Below, in pieces: positions 15,033 through 21,078 of a DNA stretch of 22,410 nucleotides; the stretch's first letter is position 1, and every line of letters starts with the position of its first letter. Location: positions 1 to 22,410 of IMG/VR virus record IMGVR_UViG_3300028920_000286. One strand, given 5' to 3'. The position numbers were made by a program, and so were the translations under genes. This DNA is from a virus. The notes under the pieces were generated by a model. The model ran no database searches. It was not told where the DNA came from and saw only the letters and a list, made by a program, of their open reading frames with translations.

Positions 15033-16778
15033 CTATACGAACGTAAAGCCCGTGAGCTGGGCCTTGATCGTCGCGTCCACAGTCGTCTCCAGCAGCGCCT
15101 CACGGACACGACCCTCATCCAACACACCCACAGGAGCGTCTCCCGCAGTCAATTCCACGGCTTCCGCCGTGATGTAGGCTGCATCGACGTTCAGATCGGT
15201 CCCGTCAGCGAGTGCAGCCTCGGCAACGGCTTCCATCGTTCCGGACCCATCCGAGTCCGTCCCGTTGGCTACCGACACCGGCACACCGTCCTGACCGCCC
15301 GTGAGAGCTGTCTCTGCGACAGCCGCACACGTGCCAGAACCATCTCCCGCAGCGCCAACCTCTGCGTAGAACAGAGCCTTTGCTTCCGGGTCTGCGTTGA
15401 TTGCAGCAACGACTTCGGTTCCGATCGACGTGATCGTTCCGGAGCCTTCCGCAGATCCCCCAGTCAGCGCGGCCTCTGCCACAGCTTCGGCGGCTTCCGC
15501 ACCCGTGCCGTCATACGTCGCCGTCACGAGCGCCTTGCATTCCACGTCGGCGTTGATCGCCGCTGCCACTTCCGCGACGGTCGATACGATCGTGCCGGTC
15601 CCCGCATCAGACCCGTTCGCGAGACTTGCTTCGGACTGCGCATCCACGACTTCGAGGCCCGTGCCGTCGTACGAAGCGGTGACAAGTGCTTTCGCTTCGT
15701 AGTCCGCATTGATCGCATCCGCGACATCCTTCGCCGTGGACGTGATTGCACCCGCTTCGCCCGTCGCCAGATTCACGGTGATCTTGCCGTCGTCGAAGTC
15801 GATCGACAGCGGCTTGTCATTCCCGCTGGGGTCGAGCATCTCGATGGACAGATCGTTCCCGCCAGCGCCCGCCACGTTCGCCGCAACGACAAGCTCCTTG
15901 TTCGTGACGCCAGAGTAGAACGTCTTGCTCGCAGGAGCAGCCGCGTCCGTGCTGTCCGTTTCCAGGACAACGGAGATCACGCCGTCGTCATAGCTGACAG
16001 CGAGCGACTGATCCGGGCCTTGGTTGAGAAGCTCAATCGACAGATCGTTTCCGCCGACTCCGGCTTCATCCGCCGTGATGACGAGTTCCTTGTTCTCCAC
16101 GCCATCCCAGAGCGTCTTGCTCGCAGCCACAGCCGCGCTCGTCGCGTCGGTCGCAAGCGTCACTTGCAGCCGGTAGCCATCCACGACATCGACGGCCAGC
16201 GACTCGCTCGGTCCCGCGTTGATGAGCTGGACAGTGGCCTTGTTCCCAAGGTAGCCAGCTTCGCGCCGAGTGACCTTGATCTGCGCGTCACCCGAACCCA
16301 GATTGCCGGACGCCTTGACAGACGCAACGGCAATCGCCGCGATGACCTCCGAGGCAAGCGCCGTCGGATCGGTTCCGTCGTTCTTGAGATGAACGGTGAT
16401 CTTGCCCAGATGGGCGTCGTACTCGACCTGTGTTTCGGAGAGCGAGTCCTGATCGTTGACGATCTCAAGCAGGATGCTGTTTCCAGCGGTTCCCGCTACA
16501 CGAGCCGTCCAGACGAGCAGATTGTCACTCGCTGCTTCCCCCGTGCTCTTGGTCGCAGCAATCGCCGCTACGACCTCCTCGTACAGATCGTCAGCCGACC
16601 GCTTCCCTACCACGGTCCCGGACTTGACGATCTTGTTTCCATTTCCATCAGCGCTGAAAGACGCTGCCCTCAACGTCACACCATGCAGCTTGCGCCGAAA
16701 CTGGCTCGAAGCGAGCCAAGGCAGGCTGGTGTTGTCGTAGAGCGTAGTCTCTGCGCCGACGAACGTTCCGCCGCTCAT
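15033..16778 (-). CDS. Large repeat-containing head decoration protein (581 aa)
   Basis: Complete ORF of 581 aa with AGGAGG before ATG 16778. Residues 1-60 (TLYDNTSLPWLASSQFRRK, then HGVTLRAASF) and residues 530-581 (AYITAEAVELTAGDAPVGVL, ending TGFTFV) look like the two halves of a small capsid decoration protein. Between them sit at least four repeats of about 60-70 residues with motif AG.GGNDLSIE....DDG.I.V.L, near 88, 166, 231 and 295, then three shorter repeats of type (A)LVTA.YDGTG...V....AL..G with AAINAD near 358-495. Such repeats are known from phage virion proteins. The position directly upstream of the capsid gene is that of lambda D. The expansion is unusual; a surface-exposed head fibre is an alternative reading. 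Confidence 0.65.
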   Translation of the reverse strand: MSGGTFVGAETTLYDNTSLPWLASSQFRRKLHGVTLRAASFSADGNGNKIVKSGTVVGKRSADDLYEEVVAAIAATKSTGEAASDNLLVWTARVAGTAGNSILLEIVNDQDSLSETQVEYDAHLGKITVHLKNDGTDPTALASEVIAAIAVASVKASGNLGSGDAQIKVTRREAGYLGNKATVQLINAGPSESLAVDVVDGYRLQVTLATDATSAAVAASKTLWDGVENKELVITADEAGVGGNDLSIELLNQGPDQSLAVSYDDGVISVVLETDSTDAAAPASKTFYSGVTNKELVVAANVAGAGGNDLSIEMLDPSGNDKPLSIDFDDGKITVNLATGEAGAITSTAKDVADAINADYEAKALVTASYDGTGLEVVDAQSEASLANGSDAGTGTIVSTVAEVAAAINADVECKALVTATYDGTGAEAAEAVAEAALTGGSAEGSGTITSIGTEVVAAINADPEAKALFYAEVGAAGDGSGTCAAVAETALTGGQDGVPVSVANGTDSDGSGTMEAVAEAALADGTDLNVDAAYITAEAVELTAGDAPVGVLDEGRVREALLETTVDATIKAQLTGFTFV

Positions 16779-16802
16779 GTATTCCTCCTCTACGCGAGGG
16801 AC

Positions 16803-17480
16803 TTACTGTTGCGCCCAGGGATCAATCGCACCTTGCTTCGCAGATTCGCGAGTTTCTCGCCGCCTCTGCGCCATCCCCGCACCGAAGTCCGTCGGGCCTT
16901 CCCCTTCTGGGTTCCCTGGCGGATTCCCTGGCTGCGGAGGCGTAATCCCAACCCCAGGCTGTCCCTCTGTCTCATTCCCTTCGCCTTCCCCGTTCCCAGC
17001 AGCTTCGACGCTGAGTACGCCTTGGGCTTTCAGGTTTCCCAGGAAGACCAGCTTTTCTGGATCGGTCAGCCCCTTCGGACAGATCGACTCAAACTTTGCC
17101 TTTCCTTCGTCCCCGAGAGACTCGACCTCGACGGTGAGCATCTCGGTGAACCGGCCTTGCAGTTCGGTGGTTGACGCCTTTACTGTCTCCAGCTCTGCCT
17201 TCAGTTCGGCGTTCTGTGTTTTCAACGATTCAAGCAGCTCGTCTTTCGTCTTGCCCGCAGAGTCGATCTCGCTTTTCAGCCTGTCGATCTCGCGGTCCCG
17301 TTCGCCCAGCTTCTCCTGATTCTTCTCGACGTGAGCTTGCAGAGCTTTCTGGATCTCACGGTCAATTCGCGATTGAAGCTGCGCCTCGGTGAACTGCAAC
17401 ACTTTCCCCGCCTCTCCGCCGCTGCCAGTGCTTCCGCCCTGGCTTCCGTCTTGCGAACCGTGGTTCGTGTCATCCGGCAT
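16803..17480 (-). CDS. Capsid scaffold protein (225 aa)
   Basis: I chose ATG 17480, which has GGAGG upstream; an in-frame extension upstream would overlap the preceding gene. The 225-aa product begins with a disordered Gly/Ser/Asp segment, then a long coiled coil at about residues 31-115 (FTEAQLQSRIDREIQKALQA, ELLESLKTQNAELKAELETV), the pattern of DUF4355-like scaffolds. A compact part at 118-160 includes ICPKGLTDPEKLVFLGNL. The C-terminus is Gly/Pro/Glu-rich and ends in a basic RRRETRESAK cluster, typical of a capsid-binding tail. The gene is placed just before the decoration and capsid genes. No protease domain is fused to it, so scaffold removal may not need processing, or the protease lies elsewhere. 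Confidence 0.75.
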   Translation of the reverse strand: MPDDTNHGSQDGSQGGSTGSGGEAGKVLQFTEAQLQSRIDREIQKALQAHVEKNQEKLGERDREIDRLKSEIDSAGKTKDELLESLKTQNAELKAELETVKASTTELQGRFTEMLTVEVESLGDEGKAKFESICPKGLTDPEKLVFLGNLKAQGVLSVEAAGNGEGEGNETEGQPGVGITPPQPGNPPGNPEGEGPTDFGAGMAQRRRETRESAKQGAIDPWAQQ

Positions 17481-17499
17481 GTGCCTACCTCCTGCGTTC

Positions 17500-17895
17500 T
17501 TAGATGTCGTTCTGCATAAAGCCGAGAGCACGCAATCTCTTGACGATCTCCGTCCTCACGCTGACGCGATTCGATTGGCGGTACAGCTCTTTGAGGGTTG
17601 TAATGTCGTTGATCGCTCGAACGACATTGATCGCGTCCCGCGCCGGTACGATGTCCGAGATCTCGCGCCCGTCCTCGACTTCGCGAACGAGTCTCTTGAT
17701 GCCTTCTTCCTCGTCCATCGAGATCGTCCCGCTTTCAAGGAACGCCTCCAGACGAGAGTTGCCTTGCGCGACCCGTTCCAGCAGGTCGCCGTCAACGGTG
17801 TTCAGCCCAGGCTCCAAACGCACGCCTTCACCTGTGATCGGGTTATGAAACGTGCGGGCGTAGTCTGCGCTGTTCCTCACACTGACATTCGCCAT
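17500..17895 (-). CDS. Unknown protein preceding the scaffold (131 aa)
   Basis: Complete ORF of 131 aa from ATG 17895, with AAGGAG just upstream. The frame stays open upstream to 18183, but that stretch has no SD and codes an unlikely hydrophobic, Cys-rich sequence, so I reject the longer version. The protein has a short beta-like start (MANVSVRNSADYARTF, then GEGVRLEPGLNTVDGDLLER) and a helical second half with VVRAINDITTLKELYRQSNR and KRLRALG. The first part resembles small Mu-type head-region proteins, but I cannot name the family. It is the first gene of the capsid block, downstream of a boundary palindrome, and probably works with the scaffold or portal. Confidence 0.55.
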   Translation of the reverse strand: MANVSVRNSADYARTFHNPITGEGVRLEPGLNTVDGDLLERVAQGNSRLEAFLESGTISMDEEEGIKRLVREVEDGREISDIVPARDAINVVRAINDITTLKELYRQSNRVSVRTEIVKRLRALGFMQNDI

Positions 17896-17934
17896 CGCCA
17901 CTCCTTCTCCTTGCCTGTGTTCGTTCCGCCCACA

Positions 17935-17950
17935 GTCCACACGTGTGGAC
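17935..17950. promoter_or_regulatory. Module-boundary palindrome, copy 4 (before capsid block)
   Basis: Perfect 16-base palindrome GTCCACACGTGTGGAC, identical to copy 2. It lies 40 bases upstream of the start of the 131-aa gene and about 400 bases after the HNH gene. No good -35/-10 pair is obvious near it. Together with the other copies it marks the beginning of the capsid block. Confidence 0.7.
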
Positions 17951-17955
17951 GGCAA

Positions 17956-17975
17956 GGGGCCGCTTGTGCAGCCCC
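17956..17975. other. GC-rich stem-loop next to palindrome copy 4
   Basis: GGGGCCG at 17956-17962 pairs with CAGCCCC at 17969-17975, seven pairs including one wobble on the RNA, with a six-base loop. No U-run follows in the transcribed direction, so a regular terminator is unlikely. It lies five bases from palindrome copy 4, and the two may form one regulatory structure. Confidence 0.4.
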
Positions 17976-18032
17976 CGCCGAGTCCTCCAACGAACACGAA
18001 AGGAGGCACACCGTAGGCAACACTCACAGAGT

Positions 18033-18050
18033 AGGGCAACACAATACAAC
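18033..18050 (+). repeat. 18-nt repeat AGGGCAACACAATACAAC, copy 2
   Basis: Exact 18-base match, in opposite orientation, to minus-strand positions 1591-1574 before the fibre genes. A related word (AGGCAACACTCAC) stands about 20 bases to the left. Here no promoter-like hexamers flank it at the right spacing. Confidence 0.65.
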
Positions 18051-18282
18051 AATCAAGCACGATCGCGACAAGGCCCAACGTCGCTGCCTCACTCGCTTTT
18101 CTCATCAAGACAAGGAGAAAAGGCCCAGAGCAACAGGGTTTTCGGAGATCCATAGGCAAGCAGCGTGATCCTTGATTATCCATGGAGGAACGTAGGCAAA
18201 TGGCGATATACTTCTACCAGAGGCGCTTTTGTCGTCCTCTCCCGGCTCTGTTCCTTCCCTTTCGCCCGAAACAGTTGAACGC

Positions 18283-18326
18283 AGAAAAGAGAGCGAGGGG
18301 CAATCCACGTGCGTGGACTACCCCTC
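18283..18326 (-). terminator. Probable intrinsic terminator after the HNH gene
   Basis: On the minus strand a 15-pair stem with two wobbles and a very small loop spans 18326-18295 (outer arms GAGGGG and CCCCTC), followed by GCTCTCTTTTCT, a moderate U-rich run. It lies 25 bases after the HNH stop and would end the portal-to-HNH transcript. The tip of the hairpin, TCCACGTGCGTGGA, is a degenerate version of the boundary palindrome. Confidence 0.65.
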
Positions 18327-18332
18327 TGGCTC

Positions 18333-18349
18333 AAGGAGGTAAAGAAATG
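18333..18349 (+). other. Plus-strand SD and ATG antisense to the HNH end
   Basis: AAGGAGGT is followed after six bases by ATG at 18347, a near-ideal translation start on the plus strand. It would read 53 codons antisense to the HNH gene, ending at about 18508. The encoded sequence (MRYTYTRFFSLNTWLRF...) looks like a shadow of the HNH gene. The signal itself is strong; function is doubtful. Confidence 0.25.
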
Positions 18350-18351
18350 CG

Positions 18352-18840
18352 CTACACGTACACGCGCTTCTTCTCTCTCAACACCTGGCTGAGATTCAGC
18401 CAGCACTCGATGATCTCCCCGCGCCGGTCGGCTACCACAACGCGGCTTCCGTCTTCCGCGAGTGGGTCATACAGCAGGATCTCAAGCTGCGGGATCGTCC
18501 CGACTTGAGGTTGCACAAGATCGTGGCAGGTAGCGCACAGGCAAATCATGTTCCACGGAACCAATGTGCATTTTCGCTCGCCCATCCCCTGCGCGTAGAT
18601 CTCGTGGACCTGCGGAAACGGCGCTCCACAGATCGCACACGCCATCCCACCGGCGCTCGCAACGTGCTTCTTCCGCCATCGTTCTGACCGAGCGAACCAT
18701 TCCCAGATGTACCCAGGAAAGTACGACGCCGGATCTTCAACCAGTTCGCTCAGGCACAGCATCCCCGTTGGCTGAACAACCACGTGCTCAATCTTGCGCT
18801 CGTCGCAAAGCGTCGTCGTCCGGAAGCCCTCACTCCGCAT
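18352..18840 (-). CDS. HNH endonuclease
   Basis: Complete ORF of 162 aa with ATG 18840, overlapping the previous gene by 11 bases. Residues 68-106 hold the HNH core: CAIC (68-71), His79 in VHEI, Asn97 and CATCH (102-106), so two Cys pairs hold a zinc and the His/Asn positions form the ββα-metal site. The usual double His at the first position is reduced to His-Glu. The N-terminal 60 residues are not typical and include LSELVEDPASYFPGYIWEWF, perhaps a substrate-binding part. HNH enzymes near head genes of tailed phages can assist terminase during packaging; others are homing nucleases. A free-standing gene at the end of a small-gene block leaves both open. Confidence 0.8.
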   Translation of the reverse strand: MRSEGFRTTTLCDERKIEHVVVQPTGMLCLSELVEDPASYFPGYIWEWFARSERWRKKHVASAGGMACAICGAPFPQVHEIYAQGMGERKCTLVPWNMICLCATCHDLVQPQVGTIPQLEILLYDPLAEDGSRVVVADRRGEIIECWLNLSQVLREKKRVYV

Positions 18841-19051
18841 GGGCCGTGACCTCTTCCTTCACGACATCGCTGAACAGCGTAGACACCTCTCGTCCGCAGA
18901 ACGGGCAGTACGACAGTCGTCGCTCGATAAGCCGTTTCTTCTCGTACTCAGGAAACACCCCGAAAGCCTCGCGCCCCCGGAGCTTGATTCCGCCTTCTTG
19001 CTGTGTCGCAAGGAACGTATCGCAGCACGGATCGAACCTGTACTTGCTCAT
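18830..19051 (-). CDS. Small zinc-ribbon-like protein (73 aa)
   Basis: Start ATG 19051 has AGGAGGAG upstream and overlaps the previous stop (TGATG); a GTG three bases earlier is less well placed. The product has two Cys pairs, Cys9-Cys10 and Cys49-Cys52 (YCPFCGREV), separated by a charged helix (REAFGVFPEYEKKRLIERRL). CPFCG is a common zinc-ribbon knuckle; the first pair is a Cys-Cys dyad rather than CxxC, so metal binding by all four residues is uncertain. It sits next to the HNH gene and overlaps it, suggesting joint expression. I do not recognise a family. Confidence 0.6.
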   Translation of the reverse strand: MSKYRFDPCCDTFLATQQEGGIKLRGREAFGVFPEYEKKRLIERRLSYCPFCGREVSTLFSDVVKEEVTAHAE

Positions 19052-19269
19052 CACTCCTCCTCGTCGTTCGGGAACTCCAGCGTCTTCGCAACGCCCAGCC
19101 CAAACGCCGCGCCTGCCTTCTGCGACAGCTCCCCTGGTTGACTCATCAGGGTGTACAGCTCCGCCATCCGCTTCTGATCCGCCTCGTCATCGAACCGCAG
19201 AACCATCTCGTGAATGTGCGTGTCGATCCCGTACTTCCTATCTGGCCTGCACTTGACCTCTACTTTCAC
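19051..19269 (-). CDS. Small unknown protein (72 aa)
   Basis: Complete ORF of 72 aa from GTG 19269, overlapping the upstream stop (GTGA) with GAGGGGG upstream. It has a beta-like start (MKVEVKCRPDRKYGIDTHIH), a helical centre (ADQKRMAELYTLMSQ) and an acidic end (FPNDEEE). No motif recalls a known family. It lies in the group of short genes between the head morphogenesis and HNH genes, all joined by overlaps, so it is probably translated with them. Confidence 0.5.
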   Translation of the reverse strand: MKVEVKCRPDRKYGIDTHIHEMVLRFDDEADQKRMAELYTLMSQPGELSQKAGAAFGLGVAKTLEFPNDEEE

Positions 19270-19457
19270 TTGCGCCCCCTCTTCTTCGCGTTCCGTGCTT
19301 TCGTGATCTCGCCTTGCTTGCGAGCCAGTGTCTTCGCCGTCTTCCGCGCTTGGTTGTTCCCCGGCGTGTAGTAATACTTCTTGCCGGACTTGCCCCAGAC
19401 GTAGTACCCGAGGCGCTTGCCGTTCCTCGACACTGTGCCTCGTTCAATTCCGGCCAT
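19266..19457 (-). CDS. Small basic protein (63 aa)
   Basis: Complete ORF of 63 aa from ATG 19457 with AAGGAG upstream. It is very basic, rich in Lys, Arg and Gly, with an aromatic motif LGYYVWGKSGKKYYYTPGNN and a helical C-terminus (ARKTAKTLARKQGEITKARN) ending KKRGRK. Such composition suits nucleic-acid binding or packaging of DNA in the head. The Gly-Tyr-rich half resembles short beta-hairpin modules seen in many small phage proteins. The function is not known. Confidence 0.5.
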   Translation of the reverse strand: MAGIERGTVSRNGKRLGYYVWGKSGKKYYYTPGNNQARKTAKTLARKQGEITKARNAKKRGRK

Positions 19458-19469
19458 CGTCGCTCCTTA

Positions 19470-19577
19470 CTAATCCGCTTGCGTAGACTGCGCCTTCGGT
19501 CCCGGGGGGCATTTCCCATGTCCGCGCCCCGTTCTCGGCCCTGCGCCATTTGGCCCTGTCCCATCTCCTCTGGGCAT
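19470..19577 (-). CDS. DUF5320-like micro-protein (35 aa)
   Basis: Begins at the second of two tandem ATGs (19577), about five bases from AAGGGGG; the first ATG is too close to the SD. The stop of the head morphogenesis gene overlaps it. The sequence MPRGDGTGPNGAGPRTGRGH followed by GKCPPG matches the distinctive GDGTGP.G.GP.TGRG.G.C signature of the DUF5320 family, found as a tiny protein in bacteria, archaea and some phages and of unknown function. It keeps only the core; the family's longer helical tails are absent. This gene is below common gene-calling limits and easy to miss. Recognition is by motif alone. Confidence 0.7.
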   Translation of the reverse strand: MPRGDGTGPNGAGPRTGRGHGKCPPGPKAQSTQAD

Positions 19578-20686
19578 CATTTCCCCCTTAGCTGATCGAG
19601 CGTCAGCACTTGCCCGTTCTTCGACAGGTCTGCAAGATCGACACTTCCAGACTTCCAGAGGTCGTACCGGCCCGCGCCCAGAATGTCTCTCTGCACCGTC
19701 CCCGATTGCTTCGCGAACCAAGCGTCGTACCGATCAGGCTTGGGAATGTCTCCATCGAGCAGCTTTTGGCTCGCTTTGCTGAACTTGCTGTCATCAATCG
19801 GCAACGACTTGAACGCTTTGACGATCGGCGCGTACGTGCATCGGCAGTGTGGATGAATCGGAAGCGCGGGCTTGCGCTCGAATACGTCGCCCTCTTCCCC
19901 CTCGGGTATCCCGTCCATCCAGTACACGGTCCCGTCCAGAGCACCGCAGATCGGACACGTCTTGTGATCCAACGTAGCTGTGAACACAACGCCCTGGAGC
20001 AATTTGCGGTTCTGCTGGTACACGCTCGTCTGAGCTTTGTCGATCGTTGCCTGGTAGTGACCATGCACGATCGTTTCGAGATCCTTGCGTACGGCCTTGT
20101 CGAATAGCTCTCGCGCTGCCCCGAGATTGCTCTGGAGCTTCTCAGCCGCAGCCCATCCCGCTCCGCGTGCCTGAGCCATGGTTTTCCCCGAATACAGCGC
20201 TTCTTGGAACCCCTCTGCGAATGCTTTCTGTGCCAGCTTGTCGATCTGACCGCCAAGCCGGTCGAACATATTGGCGATCGCTTGCTCGTAGCTGACACCA
20301 GCTACCGGCATCTTGAGAATGTCGTCGATTCGCTTGAGCGCGAGCGCCTGGTAGTTCGTGGCCTTGGCAACCACCATCGGAACCGCTCCCCGGAACACAG
20401 TCATCGCCAACTCTTCTTCCGCCGTGAACGCCTCTGCAAGGCGGTCCTTGAGAGTTGCCGTCATGTCCTCTCGGGCGAGCGTCAGGTCAATCCGGATCTC
20501 TTCGACAAGCGACTCAACGCCTTTCTTCGTCAGTGGCTCATTGCTCGCAGCCACGAGCTTGTCAAGAGCTTCCTTTCGCACCTGCCCAAGCTGCTGGACT
20601 AGTTCTTCCATGACTCCGTTCTCAACCTGAATCATCATCGCACGGTGGCGAACGATCCGGCCCATCAGCTTCTCGTTCGCGCTCAT
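19577..20686 (-). CDS. Phage head morphogenesis protein (Mu F / SPP1 gp7-like)
   Basis: Complete ORF of 369 aa from ATG 20686, overlapping the previous stop (ATGA). The central domain carries the minor head protein signature: FTATLDHKTCPICGALDGTV (residues 235-254) and LPIHPHCRCTYAPI (275-288), with two Cys/His-bearing motifs typical of this family. The N-terminal 200 residues are helical. The C-terminus has YDAWFAKQSGTVQRDILGAG and RYDLWKSG, commonly found after the Mu F core. The protein joins the capsid during assembly, often with the portal, and may travel with the DNA. It lies two genes after the portal, the expected order. Confidence 0.88.
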   Translation of the reverse strand: MSANEKLMGRIVRHRAMMIQVENGVMEELVQQLGQVRKEALDKLVAASNEPLTKKGVESLVEEIRIDLTLAREDMTATLKDRLAEAFTAEEELAMTVFRGAVPMVVAKATNYQALALKRIDDILKMPVAGVSYEQAIANMFDRLGGQIDKLAQKAFAEGFQEALYSGKTMAQARGAGWAAAEKLQSNLGAARELFDKAVRKDLETIVHGHYQATIDKAQTSVYQQNRKLLQGVVFTATLDHKTCPICGALDGTVYWMDGIPEGEEGDVFERKPALPIHPHCRCTYAPIVKAFKSLPIDDSKFSKASQKLLDGDIPKPDRYDAWFAKQSGTVQRDILGAGRYDLWKSGSVDLADLSKNGQVLTLDQLRGK

Positions 20687-21078
20687 CGGTTCAAGCGGAT
20701 CTGCTCAAGCTGTCTCGCAGCCAACACTTGCGAGCAATCAACCGTCACAAGCCCCTTGTCCTTTCGCACCGACACGTGTGATTTGGCAACGGCCCCGACC
20801 TCTGAGAGCGCTTGTGCGGGAGAGATCACAATCCCTTTCCCTCTCCCGTCGGGGTGAACGACTGCGAACTCTCCGGACTCGTCTTCGTGGAATTGCAGGC
20901 CAAGCATCTTCTTGCTTGCGTCTTTGTACACGGTGGCGCTTCGCGTTTTGCCCAAGTCCCACGCTGCCACAGTCTGCGATCCAATGTAGACAGCCTTCGG
21001 GCTGTTCTTCCCCGTGATCCGGGCAACACCGATCGGAAGCCCCCGGACCTTATGATTCGTCACTTTCTCCCAACTCAT
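20683..21078 (-). CDS. Unknown protein between portal and head morphogenesis gene (131 aa)
   Basis: Complete ORF of 131 aa at ATG 21078, with GAGGAG upstream and a 29-base overlap with the portal gene. It is basic, with a beta-rich first half (VARITGKNSPKAVYIGSQTV, then RSATVYKDASKKMLGLQFHE) and a conserved-looking FAVVHPDGRGKGIVISPAQA. The helical C-terminus ends in basic residues. The segment around residues 30-60 is distantly like the strand-loop pattern of small phage DNA-binding or minor head proteins, but I cannot name a family. Overlap with the portal suggests stoichiometric co-expression and a head role. Confidence 0.5.
   Translation of the reverse strand: MSWEKVTNHKVRGLPIGVARITGKNSPKAVYIGSQTVAAWDLGKTRSATVYKDASKKMLGLQFHEDESGEFAVVHPDGRGKGIVISPAQALSEVGAVAKSHVSVRKDKGLVTVDCSQVLAARQLEQIRLNR

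Larger units (their letters stand above)
17896..18351. other. Gene-poor intergenic interval between HNH gene and capsid block (456 nt)
   Basis: No convincing minus-strand gene is visible here. It contains, from left to right, the SD of the next gene, boundary palindrome copy 4 (17935-17950), a GC-rich stem-loop (17956-17975), an 18-nt repeat in opposite orientation (18033-18050), and the strong hairpin 18295-18326. On the plus strand there are several SD-like sequences, including AAGGAGG six bases before ATG 18347, and four short GTAGG(G)CAA-like words. It resembles a regulatory hub or the remnant of an inserted segment. Confidence 0.6.

Noticed and set aside
14934-17174. 746-codon plus-strand ORF
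   Set aside because: It is antisense to the decoration, scaffold and capsid genes, very rich in Arg and His with no recognisable domain, and is a frame shadow caused by codon bias in those genes.
17896-18183. N-terminal extension of the 131-aa gene up to 18183
   Set aside because: The frame is open, but there is no SD for the upstream starts, the sequence is Cys-rich and unlike the rest, and ATG 17895 has a good SD.
18182-18508. 108-codon plus-strand ORF crossing the terminator and the HNH end
   Set aside because: It crosses a strong hairpin and continues antisense to the HNH gene; the amino-acid sequence has no domain. Only the SD-ATG signal is kept as an observation.
20274-20281. GCGATCGC, the cyanobacterial HIP1 word
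   Set aside because: I noticed only one copy; the general excess is of GATC and CGATCG rather than HIP1, so it does not show a cyanobacterial host.
20771-20786. Partial match to the boundary palindrome (GACACGTGTGATT)
   Set aside because: It lies inside the 131-aa coding gene, lacks the TCC/GGA arms, and is probably chance.
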